A DNA stretch of 57,573 bases from Actinomycetota bacterium (GCA_016870355.1 VGBR01000001.1:1-57573); one strand, 5' to 3'; positions 47,767 through 56,947 are shown, counted from the stretch's first letter. Translations and numbers: made by a program. Notes: generated by a model from the letters alone, not told the origin.

Positions 47767-48482
47767 CGCCCGAGGAGCTTGAAGAGCTCCTGGGCGGCGC
47801 GGAGCTCGAGGTCGTCGGGCGCATGCGGTGCGCGTCGAACGGCACGTTCCTCGTGCAGGCCGAGGTCGTCGGCGCCGAGGTCGCTGCGGTGTACAAGCCC
47901 CGTCGCGGCGAGCGTCCGCTGTGGGACTTTCCCGACGGCACGCTGTGCCAGCGCGAGGTGGCGTCGTACGAGGTGTCACGCGCGCTCGGGTGGGGCATCG
48001 TGCCCGTGACCGTGCTGCGAGACGACGGTCCGCTCGGGCCCGGCGCGGTGCAGCGCTTCGTCGAGCACGACCCGGAAGAGCACTACTTCACGCTGCTCGA
48101 GAAGAACCTCGATCGGTTCCGCCAGTTCGCAGTGTTCGACGTGCTCATCAACAACACCGACCGCAAGGGCGGGCACTGCCTGCGCGACCAGGTGAACGAC
48201 GTGATCGTCGGCATCGACCACGGCCTCACGTTCCACCCGATGTGGAAGCTGCGCACTGTGATCTGGGACTTCGCCGGTGAGGGGCTCACCCCCGAGCTCA
48301 CCGACACCGTGTGCCGGTTCAGCCAGGACCTCGCGGGAGGCGACCTCGGCCGCCGCCTCGCCGGGCTCCTCTCACCACCGGAGCTCGCGGCGCTCGCCAC
48401 CCGGGCCACCGACTTGTTGCGGGACGGCTGTCTCCCCGACCCGGAGCCCGGCTACCACAGCGTCCCCTGGCCGATGGTGTGA
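47748..48482 (+). CDS. SCO1664 family protein (kinase-fold-like)
   Basis: A GTG inside the DUF3090 end gives 244 residues. AAVYKPRRGERPLWDFPDGT, then LCQREVASYEVSRALGWGIV and VFDVLINNTDRKGGHCL fit the family; the last resembles the HipA-like catalytic NxTDR loop, and the following VIVGIDHGLTFHP carries the likely metal-binding Asp. It is thus a probable atypical kinase, though activity is unproved. A strong hairpin follows at 48497-48535. Confidence 0.88.
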   Translation: MSSLELTPEELEELLGGAELEVVGRMRCASNGTFLVQAEVVGAEVAAVYKPRRGERPLWDFPDGTLCQREVASYEVSRALGWGIVPVTVLRDDGPLGPGAVQRFVEHDPEEHYFTLLEKNLDRFRQFAVFDVLINNTDRKGGHCLRDQVNDVIVGIDHGLTFHPMWKLRTVIWDFAGEGLTPELTDTVCRFSQDLAGGDLGRRLAGLLSPPELAALATRATDLLRDGCLPDPEPGYHSVPWPMV

Positions 48483-48496
48483 CCTCCCCTTTTCTT

Positions 48497-48535
48497 GGAG
48501 AGCCACGACAGCGGTTTCCGCTGCTGTGGCTCTCC
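48497..48535. terminator. Long bidirectional hairpin
   Basis: GGAGAGCCAC pairs with GTGGCTCTCC and, after one short mismatched step, AGCGG pairs with CCGCT around a TTT loop. It lies between the convergent SCO1664-family gene (end 48482) and FAAL-like gene (end 48563) and should stop transcription both ways. Confidence 0.7.
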
Positions 48536-48562
48536 AGAATGGGGGGTGGGGTGGGGCGTGGC

Positions 48563-50215
48563 TCAGGCCGGGCTGAGCGCGTCCTCGAGGTACTGCGTCC
48601 GACAGAGCGAGCGCTGCAGCTTGCCCGACGACGTCTTGGGCAGGCTCCCCGGCTGCACGAAGATGACCTCACGCGGCGGGATGCCGACGACGTCGACGAT
48701 CCGGTTCACCACCTCGTCGCGCAGCGTGTTGGGCTGCTGGGTGCCAGCGCGCGCTTCGGCGACCACGACGATGCCTTCCTTGCCGCGTGAGCCCTCAGCG
48801 CCGAACGCGATCACGTTGCCGGGCCGAACACCTTCGACCGCGGCGGCGGCGCGCTCGATCTCCTCGGGGAACACGTTGCGTCCGCCAACGATGATCACGT
48901 CCTTGATCCGGCCGCACACGACGATCTCTTCGTCGACGAGGTAGCCGAGGTCACCGGTGCGCAGCCAGCCGTCGCGCAACGTCGCACGAGTCACGTCCTC
49001 ACGACGCCAGTAGCCCGGTGTGATCGACGGGCCACGCAGCTCGATCTCGCCAACTTCCCGGGCCCCACGGATCGCACCCGTGTCGGGGTCACAGACGCGC
49101 ACCTCGAAGTTGCGCAGCGGTTGCCCGAGCAACGCCAACCGGCGCGCGCCGTCGCCGCCAGTGACCGGCGCGGCGTAGCGCTCGTGCTCGAGCGTCATGC
49201 GATCGACGGTGTCGACGGCCATCCCCGTGCCGGGCTCAGGGAACGAGATCGCCAGCGTCGCCTCGGCCATCCCGTACACGCAGAACGCCGCCTTCGGATC
49301 GAGACCGTGCGGGCCGCCCGTCTCGAGGAACGACTCGACCGCGCCAGGATCGATCGGCTCGGCGCCGTTGAGCGCGATGCGCCAGCGCGAGAGATCGATG
49401 CCGGCGAGCCGTCCAAGCGCGCGGGCCGCGAGCGCGTACGCGAAGTTCGGGCCGCACGCGAGCGTGGCGCGTTGTTCGGACATCCAGCGCATCCAGTCGG
49501 CGGGTGCCGCGAGGAAGTCTTGCGGTGGCGCGAGCGCAAGGTCGAAGCCGCTCAGCATTGGCACCATCAACATCCCGATGAGCCCCATGTCGTGGTACAG
49601 CGGAAGCCACGACACGCCGACGTCGCCGGGACCGAGGCGGGTGCCTTCGCAGATCGCCTCGATGTTCTCGACGATGCACCGGTGCGGGAGCATCACGCCC
49701 TTGGGGTCGTCGGTCGACCCGCTCGTGAACTGGAGGATCGCCAGCGCGTCGGGATCTTCCGGCGGGCGCTCCCATCGAGACGCGTCGCCGGCGAGCTCGT
49801 GCAGTCGCGCCACCGGCGGATCGCCGGGTTCGATCGCGAGGAAGGGCTCCAGCTCGGGATCGACCAGCACGATCTTGGCGTCGGCGTTCGCGATGCGCGC
49901 CCGGGTCTGGCTGGTGAACGCCTCGATGGAGCCCAGCCTCATCGGCAGCGGCAGGCACACCACGGTGGCGCCGGCGTGCCACGTCGCTTGGATGGCCGTG
50001 ACGAGAGGGCGCGAGGTGGGGCCGAGGATTGCGACCCGGTCGCCAGGCTCCACGCCCAGCGCCTGAAGGGAGACCGCGACGCCGCGGGCGTCGTCGAGGA
50101 GCTGCATCCACGACAGCCGCTCGGCTTGTCGATCGGCCGCGGCGGACCCGAGGAAGGTGATCCCGGAGTCGTTGGCCTCGGCCGCAGACTCGATCCGCGA
50201 CAAGACGGTGGTCAC
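48563..50215 (-). CDS. Fatty-acyl-AMP ligase-like (FAAL) adenylate-forming enzyme
   Basis: A 550-residue protein. FTSGSTDDPKGVMLPH is the P-loop with the FAAL-like 'STxxPKGV', WLPLYHDMGLIGMLM and YGMAEATLAISFP are characteristic of FAALs, and the hinge is GWLRTGDLGYLVDEEIVVCG. The C-terminal Lys lies in PKTSSGKLQRSLCR. FAALs make acyl-adenylates and pass them to carrier proteins of polyketide or peptide synthetases; no carrier or synthase gene is near. It follows the receiver-like and FrhB-like genes on the same strand with 104 bases between. Confidence 0.88.
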   Translation of the reverse strand: MTTVLSRIESAAEANDSGITFLGSAAADRQAERLSWMQLLDDARGVAVSLQALGVEPGDRVAILGPTSRPLVTAIQATWHAGATVVCLPLPMRLGSIEAFTSQTRARIANADAKIVLVDPELEPFLAIEPGDPPVARLHELAGDASRWERPPEDPDALAILQFTSGSTDDPKGVMLPHRCIVENIEAICEGTRLGPGDVGVSWLPLYHDMGLIGMLMVPMLSGFDLALAPPQDFLAAPADWMRWMSEQRATLACGPNFAYALAARALGRLAGIDLSRWRIALNGAEPIDPGAVESFLETGGPHGLDPKAAFCVYGMAEATLAISFPEPGTGMAVDTVDRMTLEHERYAAPVTGGDGARRLALLGQPLRNFEVRVCDPDTGAIRGAREVGEIELRGPSITPGYWRREDVTRATLRDGWLRTGDLGYLVDEEIVVCGRIKDVIIVGGRNVFPEEIERAAAAVEGVRPGNVIAFGAEGSRGKEGIVVVAEARAGTQQPNTLRDEVVNRIVDVVGIPPREVIFVQPGSLPKTSSGKLQRSLCRTQYLEDALSPA

Positions 50216-50319
50216 CCTGCTCGAACCTTTCGTCTCGGCGCGGAGCTACCCATGCGGAGCAGCCTGATCCCCCTAGCGGCCCGCAAGGCTTCCACGACGC
50301 CGGGTGTGGTGCCAAATGG

Positions 50320-50625
50320 TCAGGGCCCGCGGAGTGCGTCCGAGGGGTCACGAAAGAAGCGGGAGCGGGGCATCACGACGTCGGCCCCGTCGGCTGAGGC
50401 GTCGGTCAGCATCGCGTCGTCCACGTGCGGTCCGAAGGCGATCACCCGGGCCTCAGGCGCCGCGGCCCGGATCGCGGCCACGTCGCCGGCATGGCGGGCG
50501 AGGTCGACCACGATCACGTCTGCACCCGCGACCGCCGTCGGATCGGACACGAACTCCACGTCAGGCAGCGCCGCGGTGACGCGTGACCGATCCATGAGGT
50601 CGGGGACCAGCGCGACCAACCTCAC
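50320..50625 (-). CDS. Small receiver-like protein of unknown function
   Basis: A 101-residue product with the alternating beta/alpha pattern of a response-regulator receiver: MRLVALVPDLMDRSRVTAAL, then ADVIVVDLARHAGDVAAIRA with Asp at the end of beta3, and ARVIAFGPHVDDAMLTDASADGADV (two parts of the latter half). There is no output domain and the lysine expected after beta5 is not visible (MPRSR), so phosphorylation-based signalling is doubtful. It lies 24 bases downstream of the FrhB-like gene. Function unknown. Confidence 0.65.
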   Translation of the reverse strand: MRLVALVPDLMDRSRVTAALPDVEFVSDPTAVAGADVIVVDLARHAGDVAAIRAAAPEARVIAFGPHVDDAMLTDASADGADVVMPRSRFFRDPSDALRGP

Positions 50626-50649
50626 GTCGTCCTTGCGTGGAGGCGGCGA

Positions 50650-51777
50650 CTACTTGGCGACGACGGGGATGCGCCTGGGCGCGTCGACCGCGAACTCGGG
50701 CCAGCGCTTGCGCGACTTCTTGGAGAGCTTGTGCATCAGCTCGATCGCGCCGGGGTCGTCGTCACCCGGCCGCACGTCGATCCAACCCTCGCTCAGCATC
50801 GCGTCCATCAGCTCACGGCCGACGTCGGTGCGCACGACGGTGAGCGTCCAGTCGTTGAACGCGCCGATGCCACCGGTGGAGATGTCGGCGTGCTCCGCAG
50901 CGAAGTCCGGGCACATGTTGCAGCCCTCGCGGGTCCACGCGTGGCACTCCTTGAGCGGCACCTCGTGGTAATCGCCGCTCTTCATCCAGATCTGGAAGAC
51001 CCCCTTGATGTTCATCTTCTTCATGTCGGCCTTCTTCAGGCCGTACTTCGCCTCGAAGAGCTCTTCGAAGATCGCGTCGTCGAACGTCTTCGAGCACAGG
51101 AGTCCGATGTTGAGTGACAGGCGGCGCGCGACCTTCCCGGCTTTGCGCTGCTTCATCACCGGAGGCACCGAGCTCTGGCAGCTCATGCCGACCAGCGCGA
51201 TCCGCTCGGCACCACTCTCGACCGCGTCGTCGTAGGCCATGGTGTTCGCCGAGTACGTGTAGCGACTCCCCGCGGAGGCGATGATCTCCTCCTTCGTCCG
51301 GGCGACGCCAGGGATCGCCTTCCAGGTGCTGCCGTCACCCTCGAGGTAGCTCACCAGCGCGGCATCGATCACGTCGTGCTCGAGCGCGTACAGGAGGATG
51401 GCCGACACGAGGCCGCCGTCCTGTCCGACCTCCTGGAGCACGGGGTCGGTCGCTCGAGCCAACACGATGTCCTTGCAGACGCCGGAGGGCTCCTCGGCCT
51501 CGCGGACCCGGCCGAACATGAACTCGTCGATCTCGGTCTCCCAATCCCGGAACCGGGGGCAGGCCCGGGTGCAGCTCGTGCAGCCCTTCTGACCGTGGGA
51601 GCAGTCGTCGGGGCCGAAGCCTTCCTCGAACTGGAACGGCTTGTAGATGCCCTCGTCGTCGCGGTACCCGAGCACGTCGTGGGGGCAGACGATCACGCAG
51701 CCCGCGCAACCAGTGCACAGGCCGCTCGTCACCACCTCTTCGTAGAGGTGTTTCCACTGGAGCTTCTCGGGCGGCAC
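50650..51777 (-). CDS. Coenzyme F420 hydrogenase/dehydrogenase beta-subunit (FrhB-like) protein
   Basis: I choose the GTG at 51777 (VPPEKLQWKHLYEEVV), giving 375 residues; an ATG at 51825 is the alternative. The N-terminus carries ferredoxin-like cysteines: CTGCAGCVIVCPHDV and later CTSCTRACP. The F420-type core shows GGLVSAILLYALEHDVIDAA, GSRYTYSANTMAYDDAVESG, then CQSSVPPVMKQR, and CNMCPDFAAEHADISTGGIG with further cysteines. The family oxidises or reduces F420H2 with iron-sulfur and FAD cofactors. There is no hydrogenase or FPO partner nearby, so the electron acceptor is unknown. Confidence 0.88.
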   Translation of the reverse strand: MPPEKLQWKHLYEEVVTSGLCTGCAGCVIVCPHDVLGYRDDEGIYKPFQFEEGFGPDDCSHGQKGCTSCTRACPRFRDWETEIDEFMFGRVREAEEPSGVCKDIVLARATDPVLQEVGQDGGLVSAILLYALEHDVIDAALVSYLEGDGSTWKAIPGVARTKEEIIASAGSRYTYSANTMAYDDAVESGAERIALVGMSCQSSVPPVMKQRKAGKVARRLSLNIGLLCSKTFDDAIFEELFEAKYGLKKADMKKMNIKGVFQIWMKSGDYHEVPLKECHAWTREGCNMCPDFAAEHADISTGGIGAFNDWTLTVVRTDVGRELMDAMLSEGWIDVRPGDDDPGAIELMHKLSKKSRKRWPEFAVDAPRRIPVVAK

Positions 51778-51859
51778 GCGGCCGAGTCTACGAGAGGCCT
51801 CCTGCGAACTCGCAGGCCGACCCACCTAGGCTCAGCCGTTCCAGGGCAGGAGGTAGTCG

Positions 51860-52642
51860 ATGTCCACCAGCGAACCGCCCGCGCCACCACCCGGAGCCGC
51901 ACCACCGCCGCCTCCTCCTCCTCCTCCTCCTCCACTCGCGCGTTGGCGGGGATTGCAAGGCCTGAAGACCGCGCTCTCCTGGTTGCTAGCGATCGACGGC
52001 ATCATCTCGCTAGTTCTCATTGCGGCTGTGGTGAACCGCATCGGCGTCATCGACGATCTCCGCGGTGGTGATCGCGGGTTTGACATCCTCAACCGGGCAC
52101 ACGATGCGGACGACTTCGCGAGCGCAGCGGGAGTGGCGTTCCTGCTCTTCGTTCTCGCCACCGCTGTGTGCTTCATCGTGTGGACATGGCGCGCGGCGAA
52201 GAACAACGAGGGTCTCGGGCGCGTCGAACCGCGCCTGACGGCCGCTTGGGCGATTGCCGGGTGGCTCATTCCCCTCGCGTTCTTCGTGATCCCGGTTCTC
52301 GTGGTTCAGGACCTGTGGCGCGGGTCTGATTCGTCGGTACCACCCGGTGATTCGCGATGGAAGATCGGTCCTCGGTCCGCTCTTGTCGGCTGGTGGTGGG
52401 CTGTCTCGCTGCTCTCGGTCATCCGCATCTATGCCGGCGGGAGCACGGAAGCAGACAACAGGCTGTCGGACATCCGCGCGAGCAACGTACGCGCAGGCAT
52501 TGGATCGGCTTTCACGATCGCGGCCGCGGTGTTGGCGATCCTCGTTGTGCGACGGATCACCGAGCGACAGGAGGAGTGCCGGCGCGTACAGCAGGGTGGT
52601 GTGGCGCCGCCTCCGCCTCCTTCGGGCAGCCTGGCGAGCTAG
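51860..52642 (+). CDS. DUF4328 membrane protein
   Basis: The ATG follows GGAGG at nine bases. The 260-residue protein begins with a Pro-rich segment (PPPGAAPPPPPPPPPPPLAR), then four hydrophobic helices, including AVCFIVWTWRAAKNNEGLGR and AAWAIAGWLIPLAFFVIPVL, typical of DUF4328. RWKIGPRSALVGWWWAV leads into the last helices and a Pro-rich tail (APPPPPPSGSL). Function is unknown, as for the family. It converges with csoR, overlapping its stop by four bases. Confidence 0.85.
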   Translation: MSTSEPPAPPPGAAPPPPPPPPPPPLARWRGLQGLKTALSWLLAIDGIISLVLIAAVVNRIGVIDDLRGGDRGFDILNRAHDADDFASAAGVAFLLFVLATAVCFIVWTWRAAKNNEGLGRVEPRLTAAWAIAGWLIPLAFFVIPVLVVQDLWRGSDSSVPPGDSRWKIGPRSALVGWWWAVSLLSVIRIYAGGSTEADNRLSDIRASNVRAGIGSAFTIAAAVLAILVVRRITERQEECRRVQQGGVAPPPPPSGSLAS

Positions 52643-52956
52643 ACCCTCAGCAGGCGGTCGACTGCCTGCACTGCTTCGTGGACCTTCGCGTCACCCTCGG
52701 CACGGCTCGTCTCCGCCGCGGCGCGCACGCAGTGCTTGAGGTGCTCGTCGAGCAACCCGAGCCCGACGTTCTGGAGCGCCTTGCTCACCGCGGCGATCTG
52801 CGTGAGCACGTCGATGCAGTACTCGTCCTCGTCGATCATCCGTTGGAGGCCGCGGACCTGACCTTCGATGCGCCGCAAGCGGTTCCGGTAGTCGTCCTTG
52901 GCCAACGAGTAGCCACGGGTCTGAGTGGACGGTTGGGCCTTTTGGGTTGTCGGCAT
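52639..52956 (-). CDS. csoR: Copper-sensing repressor CsoR
   Basis: A 105-residue helical protein with Cys47, His72 and Cys76. The spacing (25 and 4) equals that of the copper ligands Cys36/His61/Cys65 in M. tuberculosis CsoR, and the [13 protein letters not shown] and LDEHLKHCV segments match the CsoR group rather than RcnR or FrmR. The N-terminal [20 protein letters not shown] is the DNA-contacting helix. It should release its operator when Cu(I) binds. It is divergent from the copper-exporting ATPase, with the operator in between. The start codon overlaps the operator. Confidence 0.92.
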   Translation of the reverse strand: MPTTQKAQPSTQTRGYSLAKDDYRNRLRRIEGQVRGLQRMIDEDEYCIDVLTQIAAVSKALQNVGLGLLDEHLKHCVRAAAETSRAEGDAKVHEAVQAVDRLLRV

Positions 52957-52971
52957 ACCCCCCCAGGGTAT
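52955..52971. promoter_or_regulatory. Probable CsoR operator
   Basis: ATACCC (52955-52960) and GGGTAT (52966-52971) form a perfect inverted repeat with a 5-base C-rich spacer, the known CsoR-type GTATACCCC...GGGGTATAC arrangement. It overlaps the csoR start codon and lies 33 bases before copA, so it may control both divergent genes. Confidence 0.75.
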
Positions 52972-53003
52972 ACGATGAACGGGTCGAAGAGAAGGACCTG
53001 GCG

Positions 53004-55418
53004 ATGACCCGGCTCCACGGCACCGAGCACGACACCATCCAAGACCAGAGTGCGGCTGTCCTTCGGCGGCGCGACCTCCCCATCGAGGGGATGACCTGCG
53101 CGTCCTGCGCCCAGCGGATCGAGCGCGCCCTCACCGAGCGACCCGGGGTCGCCGAGGCGACGGTGAACTTCGCGTCGCGCAAGGCCGCGGTGGTCTACGA
53201 CCCGTCCGTCACCGATGTGAGCGATCTCGACACGACCGTGACCTCCCTCGGCTACGCCGTCGCGCTCCCCGACGCAGAGGAACCGGAGTCGGCTGAGCTG
53301 CGTGAGCTCCGCCCCCGACTTTGGGTGTCGATCGCATTGACGATCCCGGTTCTCGCGTTGTCGATGGTGCCGCCTCTCCAGTTCGACGGGTGGGCATGGG
53401 TGGTGCTCATGCTGTCGTCGCCGGTGATCCTCGGGGGTGGCTGGCCATTCCACCGCGCCACCTTGGTGAACCTGCGCCACCGTGCCACGACGATGGACAC
53501 GCTCGTCACGCTCGGAACGTTGGCGGCCTACGTGTGGTCGGTCGTGGCGCTGCTCTTCCTCGACGCCGCGCACGCCGGCATGGACTTCGGTGCGATGTTC
53601 GCGACGAGCAACCACGAAGCGAACGTGTACTTCGAGACCGCTTCGGTGATCGTGACGCTGCTCTTGCTCGGGCGGTTCTTCGAAGCGCGGGCTCGACGTC
53701 GTTCGAGTCATGCACTGCGCGCGCTGCTGGAGATGAGTGCGAAGACCGCTCGCCTCGAGAACGGTGACGAGATTCCCGTGGAGAGCCTGCGAGTCGGCGA
53801 TCGGTTCCTGGTGCGGCCAGGCGAGAAGATCGCCACTGACGGGCGCGTGGTCGACGGACGGTCAGCCGTCGACCTCGCGATGCTGACGGGGGAGCCGGTG
53901 CCGGTCGACGTGCAGATTGGCGACGACGTGTTCGGCGCCAGCATCAACACCTCTGGGCGACTCGTCGTCGAAGCGACCAAGGTCGGGAGCGACACGGCGC
54001 TGGCGCAGATCGCGCGCTTGGTGGAGGCCGCGCAAGGATCGAAGGCACCGGTGCAGCGGCTCGCGGATCGGATCTCGGCGATCTTCGTGCCGATCGTGTT
54101 GATCACTGCGCTCGCGACGCTGCTGACCTGGCTCCTCGTCACCGGGGATGAGAACCGCGCGTTCACCGCCGCGGTCGCGGTGCTGATCATCGCTTGCCCA
54201 TGCGCGCTCGGCCTCGCGACTCCCACGGCGCTCATGGTCGGAACGGGAAGGGCTGCGCAGCTGGGCATCGTGATCAAGGGCGCCGAAGTGCTCGAGGCGA
54301 CGCGTGGCGTCGACGTCGTCGTGCTCGACAAGACCGGCACGATCACCGAGGGTCGCATGCGGCTCGTCGACGTGCTCTCTGCCGAAGGCGTTGACGTTGC
54401 GCTCGTCCTTCGCCGCGCCGGTTCGGTCGAGAGTGCGTCGGAACACCCGATCGCCGTTGCGATCTCCGCCGGTGCGATCGAGCGGGGCATCGATCTGATG
54501 GTGCCGGAGGGCTTCGTCAACCATGCCGGCGAGGGCACGCAAGGGGTGGTCGATGGCGTCGAAGTTCGCGTTGGTCGCCTGCCGTTTGCAGGCAAGGTGC
54601 CGACCGAGCTCACAACCGCGGTGGACGGCCTGTTGGAGGGGGGACACACCGTCGTCTACGTCGGATGGCCAAACGGCGACGGACAAGTCTCCGTGCGCGG
54701 CGCACTCGGCGTCGCCGACACGCTGAAACCGACCTCGACGGCCGCGGTCAACGCGCTGCACGAGCTCGGCCTCGCCACGGTCATGGTGACCGGTGACCGC
54801 CAAGAGACTGCCGAAGCGATCGCAGCGGGCGTTGGCATCGATCGCATAGTCGCCGGGGTGCTTCCAGCCCAGAAGGTCGACGTCGTTCGCGACTTCCAGG
54901 GCGGCGGACAACGCGTTGCGGTCGTTGGCGACGGCGTCAACGACGCGCCGGCACTCGCGCAAGCCGACCTCGGTGTTGCCATCGGCACGGGCATTGATGT
55001 CGCGATCGAGGCGAGCGACCTCACGTTGGTGTCGGGCGACCTGCGAGCGGCGGCCGATGCGATCGCGCTCTCACGTCGCACGCTCGCGACGATCAAGGGC
55101 AACTTGTTCTGGGCGTTCGCCTACAACGTCGCGGCGATCCCGCTTGCCGCAGCCGGCTTGCTGAATCCCGTCATCGCCGCGGCCGCGATGGGGTTCTCGT
55201 CGGTCTTCGTAGTCTCCAACTCGTTGCGCCTGCGCGGCTTCCGTGGGCTGCGGAGCTCCGACTCGGCGCCGACTACGCCCGAGTCGTCGACGCCCGAGAC
55301 GATGGCGCGTTCGACCTTCCCGCCGACGAGTGGCATGCGCACCTTGACCGTGCCCGTGAGCACCCGAGTTGATCCGCCACCCGACGCCTCGTCAGCGGGC
55401 GTGATGGTGGCGCGGTAG
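53004..55418 (+). CDS. copA: Copper-exporting P-type ATPase with a read-through C-terminus
   Basis: The ATG at 53004 follows GAAGGA; 804 residues. One HMA domain ([16 protein letters not shown]), the TGE loop [11 protein letters not shown], the membrane CPC in [44 protein letters not shown] and the TM8 region [15 protein letters not shown] with [15 protein letters not shown] identify a Cu(I) exporter. It pumps copper out of the cytoplasm. Family members usually end soon after SNSLRLR (about 55245); here a 50-residue Ser/Thr/Pro-rich tail runs antisense into the DUF2505 gene, suggesting the native stop was lost. Control by the CsoR operator is inferred. Confidence 0.9.
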   Translation: MTRLHGTEHDTIQDQSAAVLRRRDLPIEGMTCASCAQRIERALTERPGVAEATVNFASRKAAVVYDPSVTDVSDLDTTVTSLGYAVALPDAEEPESAELRELRPRLWVSIALTIPVLALSMVPPLQFDGWAWVVLMLSSPVILGGGWPFHRATLVNLRHRATTMDTLVTLGTLAAYVWSVVALLFLDAAHAGMDFGAMFATSNHEANVYFETASVIVTLLLLGRFFEARARRRSSHALRALLEMSAKTARLENGDEIPVESLRVGDRFLVRPGEKIATDGRVVDGRSAVDLAMLTGEPVPVDVQIGDDVFGASINTSGRLVVEATKVGSDTALAQIARLVEAAQGSKAPVQRLADRISAIFVPIVLITALATLLTWLLVTGDENRAFTAAVAVLIIACPCALGLATPTALMVGTGRAAQLGIVIKGAEVLEATRGVDVVVLDKTGTITEGRMRLVDVLSAEGVDVALVLRRAGSVESASEHPIAVAISAGAIERGIDLMVPEGFVNHAGEGTQGVVDGVEVRVGRLPFAGKVPTELTTAVDGLLEGGHTVVYVGWPNGDGQVSVRGALGVADTLKPTSTAAVNALHELGLATVMVTGDRQETAEAIAAGVGIDRIVAGVLPAQKVDVVRDFQGGGQRVAVVGDGVNDAPALAQADLGVAIGTGIDVAIEASDLTLVSGDLRAAADAIALSRRTLATIKGNLFWAFAYNVAAIPLAAAGLLNPVIAAAAMGFSSVFVVSNSLRLRGFRGLRSSDSAPTTPESSTPETMARSTFPPTSGMRTLTVPVSTRVDPPPDASSAGVMVAR

Positions 55419-55735
55419 CTGCATTGCAGGCGATCGCCGTAGTGATCGGGGATGATCGTGTGTTCGGCGACGTGTGTGCGCAGGTCGTAGCGAGCTTCGT
55501 CGACCCACGTGAGGCGGTCGGGGTCGATGACTGCCGTGACTGCTGACGCGAGCGGAGCTGTGAACCGCAGCCGAACGTGTTGCACCGCGTGATGCCCATC
55601 GCGACTTCGCTCGAGCAGCTCCGCGTCACCGAGTTTCGGAAGCGCGGCACGCGCGGTGATGAACGCGGGATCGAGCAACACGTCCTCCACGGCATCCGGC
55701 GCGCCATCGAGCGCCTGCTCGATGCGAAAGTCCAT
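55121..55735 (-). CDS. DUF2505 family protein with damaged C-terminus
   Basis: Residues 1-149 match DUF2505 ([40 protein letters not shown] and [20 protein letters not shown]), a START/Bet v1-like actinobacterial family of about 160 residues thought to bind hydrophobic ligands. After residue 149 (55291) the frame reads into the antisense of copA and yields [20 protein letters not shown], unlike the family's acidic C-terminal helix. The two genes overlap by 298 bases, and a deletion that fused their ends is the simplest explanation. The protein may still fold if the last helix is not needed. Confidence 0.75.
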   Translation of the reverse strand: MDFRIEQALDGAPDAVEDVLLDPAFITARAALPKLGDAELLERSRDGHHAVQHVRLRFTAPLASAVTAVIDPDRLTWVDEARYDLRTHVAEHTIIPDHYGDRLQCSYRATITPADEASGGGSTRVLTGTVKVRMPLVGGKVERAIVSGVDDSGVVGAESELRSPRKPRRRNELETTKTDENPIAAAAMTGFSKPAAASGIAATL

Positions 55736-55758
55736 GAGAGTCGACCCTACGTTGTGTC

Positions 55759-55775
55759 GTAACCTGACTTGTTAC
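55759..55775. promoter_or_regulatory. Inverted repeat before metF
   Basis: GTAAC (55759-55763) and GTTAC (55771-55775), a perfect inverted repeat with a 7-base spacer, end two bases before the metF ATG in the 42-base divergent gap with DUF2505. It may be an operator; the regulator is unknown. Confidence 0.3.
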
Positions 55776-55777
55776 TC

Positions 55778-56632
55778 ATGGCAAAGATTGCAGACATCCT
55801 GGCGCAGGGGCAGCGGTCGGTCTCGTTCGAGTTCTTCCCGCCGAAGACCGACGAGGCGCAAGCGATGCTCGAGCAGACCATCGTTGACCTCGAGCCGTTG
55901 CACCCGTCATACGTGTCGGTCACGTACGGCGCGGGCGGATCCACGCGCGACCGCACGCACGAAGTAGTGGTGGGCATCAACCGCGACACGTCGATGACGG
56001 CGATGGCGCACCTCACATGCGCCGCGCACACGCGTGCACAGATGATCGAGGTCGTGACCTCGTATCGCGACGCCGGGATCGAGAACTTGCTCGCGCTGGC
56101 GGGCGACCCACCCAAGGATCTCGACCTCCCTCCCGGCGAGTTCTCCTACGCGATCGACCTCGTGCGCCTGATCCGGGACGTTGGCGACTTCTCGATCGGC
56201 GTCGCCGCGCATCCCGAGCCGCACCCGCGCTCACCGAGCATCCAGGCTGACCGCGAGCACACGGCCGACAAGCTGCGCGAGGCCGACTTCGCCATCACCC
56301 AGTTCTTCTTCGAAGCGCGTCACTACTTCGATCTCGTCGAGAGCCTGCAAGCGCTGGGTGTCGACAAGCCGGTGCTCCCCGGCATCATGCCGGTGCAAAG
56401 CATCGCGGGCATCAAGCGCATGACGGAGATGCAGGGATCTGAGTTCCCGGCGTGGCTCAGCGAGAAGCTGCATGCCGTCGAAGACGACCCCGACGCCGTG
56501 CGCGCCGTCGGCATCCAGGAAGCCACGAACCTTTGTCGCGAGCTTCTCGACGGCGGTGCGCCCGGGCTGCACTTCTACACACTGAACCGATCGACCGCGA
56601 CAAGAGAGATCCACTCCAACTTGGGTCTCTAA
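55778..56632 (+). CDS. metF: Methylenetetrahydrofolate reductase
   Basis: The ATG at 55778 gives 284 residues. Family features are FEFFPPKTDEAQAMLEQTI (catalytic Glu in the FEFFPPK motif), VTYGAGGSTRDRTHEVV, LTCAAHTRAQMIEVVT, LLALAGDPPKDL and FITQFFFEARHYFDL-like region AITQFFFEARHYFD. The FAD- and folate-binding residues are in place. It reduces 5,10-methylene-THF to 5-methyl-THF for methionine synthesis. It stands alone on this strand; the upstream inverted repeat may control it. Confidence 0.95.
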   Translation: MAKIADILAQGQRSVSFEFFPPKTDEAQAMLEQTIVDLEPLHPSYVSVTYGAGGSTRDRTHEVVVGINRDTSMTAMAHLTCAAHTRAQMIEVVTSYRDAGIENLLALAGDPPKDLDLPPGEFSYAIDLVRLIRDVGDFSIGVAAHPEPHPRSPSIQADREHTADKLREADFAITQFFFEARHYFDLVESLQALGVDKPVLPGIMPVQSIAGIKRMTEMQGSEFPAWLSEKLHAVEDDPDAVRAVGIQEATNLCRELLDGGAPGLHFYTLNRSTATREIHSNLGL

Positions 56633-56702
56633 GAAATCAGGCGGGGAGGGCAGGCCCCCCCGCCGGCCCCACCCGGCGCGACCTGAGCCGCGCTGCGGTC
56701 GT

Positions 56703-56727
56703 CGAGGGGCGGCAAAGCCACCCCTCG
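56703..56727 (-). terminator. Hairpin downstream of tRNA-Ser
   Basis: CGAGGGG (56703-56709) pairs with CCCCTCG (56721-56727) and the inner GGC-AAA-GCC adds three pairs, with single mismatches at 56710 and 56720. It lies just after the 3' end of the minus-strand tRNA-Ser and probably ends its transcript; it belongs to the GGC-AAA-GCC hairpin set. Confidence 0.5.
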
Positions 56728-56748
56728 GCGAACCGATTCGTTCCGTTG

Positions 56749-56833
56749 CGGAGGGAGTGGGATTTGAACCCACGGTGGCTTGCGCCACAATGGTTTTCGA
56801 GACCATCCGATTCGGCCGCTCTCGCATCCCTCC
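56749..56833 (-). tRNA. tRNA-Ser (anticodon CGA)
   Basis: On the minus strand the sequence folds into an 85-base type II tRNA: acceptor GGAGGGA / TCCCTCC, anticodon stem ATGGT with loop CTCGAAA, long variable arm (GTGGC-gcaa-GCCAC) and T loop TTCAAAT. The anticodon CGA reads the serine codon UCG. Discriminator base is G, as usual for tRNA-Ser. CCA is not encoded. It is downstream of tadA on the same strand. Confidence 0.92.
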
Positions 56834-56947
56834 AGCGGCCGATTGTACGAGCGCACTCGTCGGTGCTCCGAAGTGATCCATCGGCGTCCCGTGTGCGAAC
56901 GACCACATCTCGGGCAAGAGCCAGTTCGCCGGCGACTTCTGGGGTAG

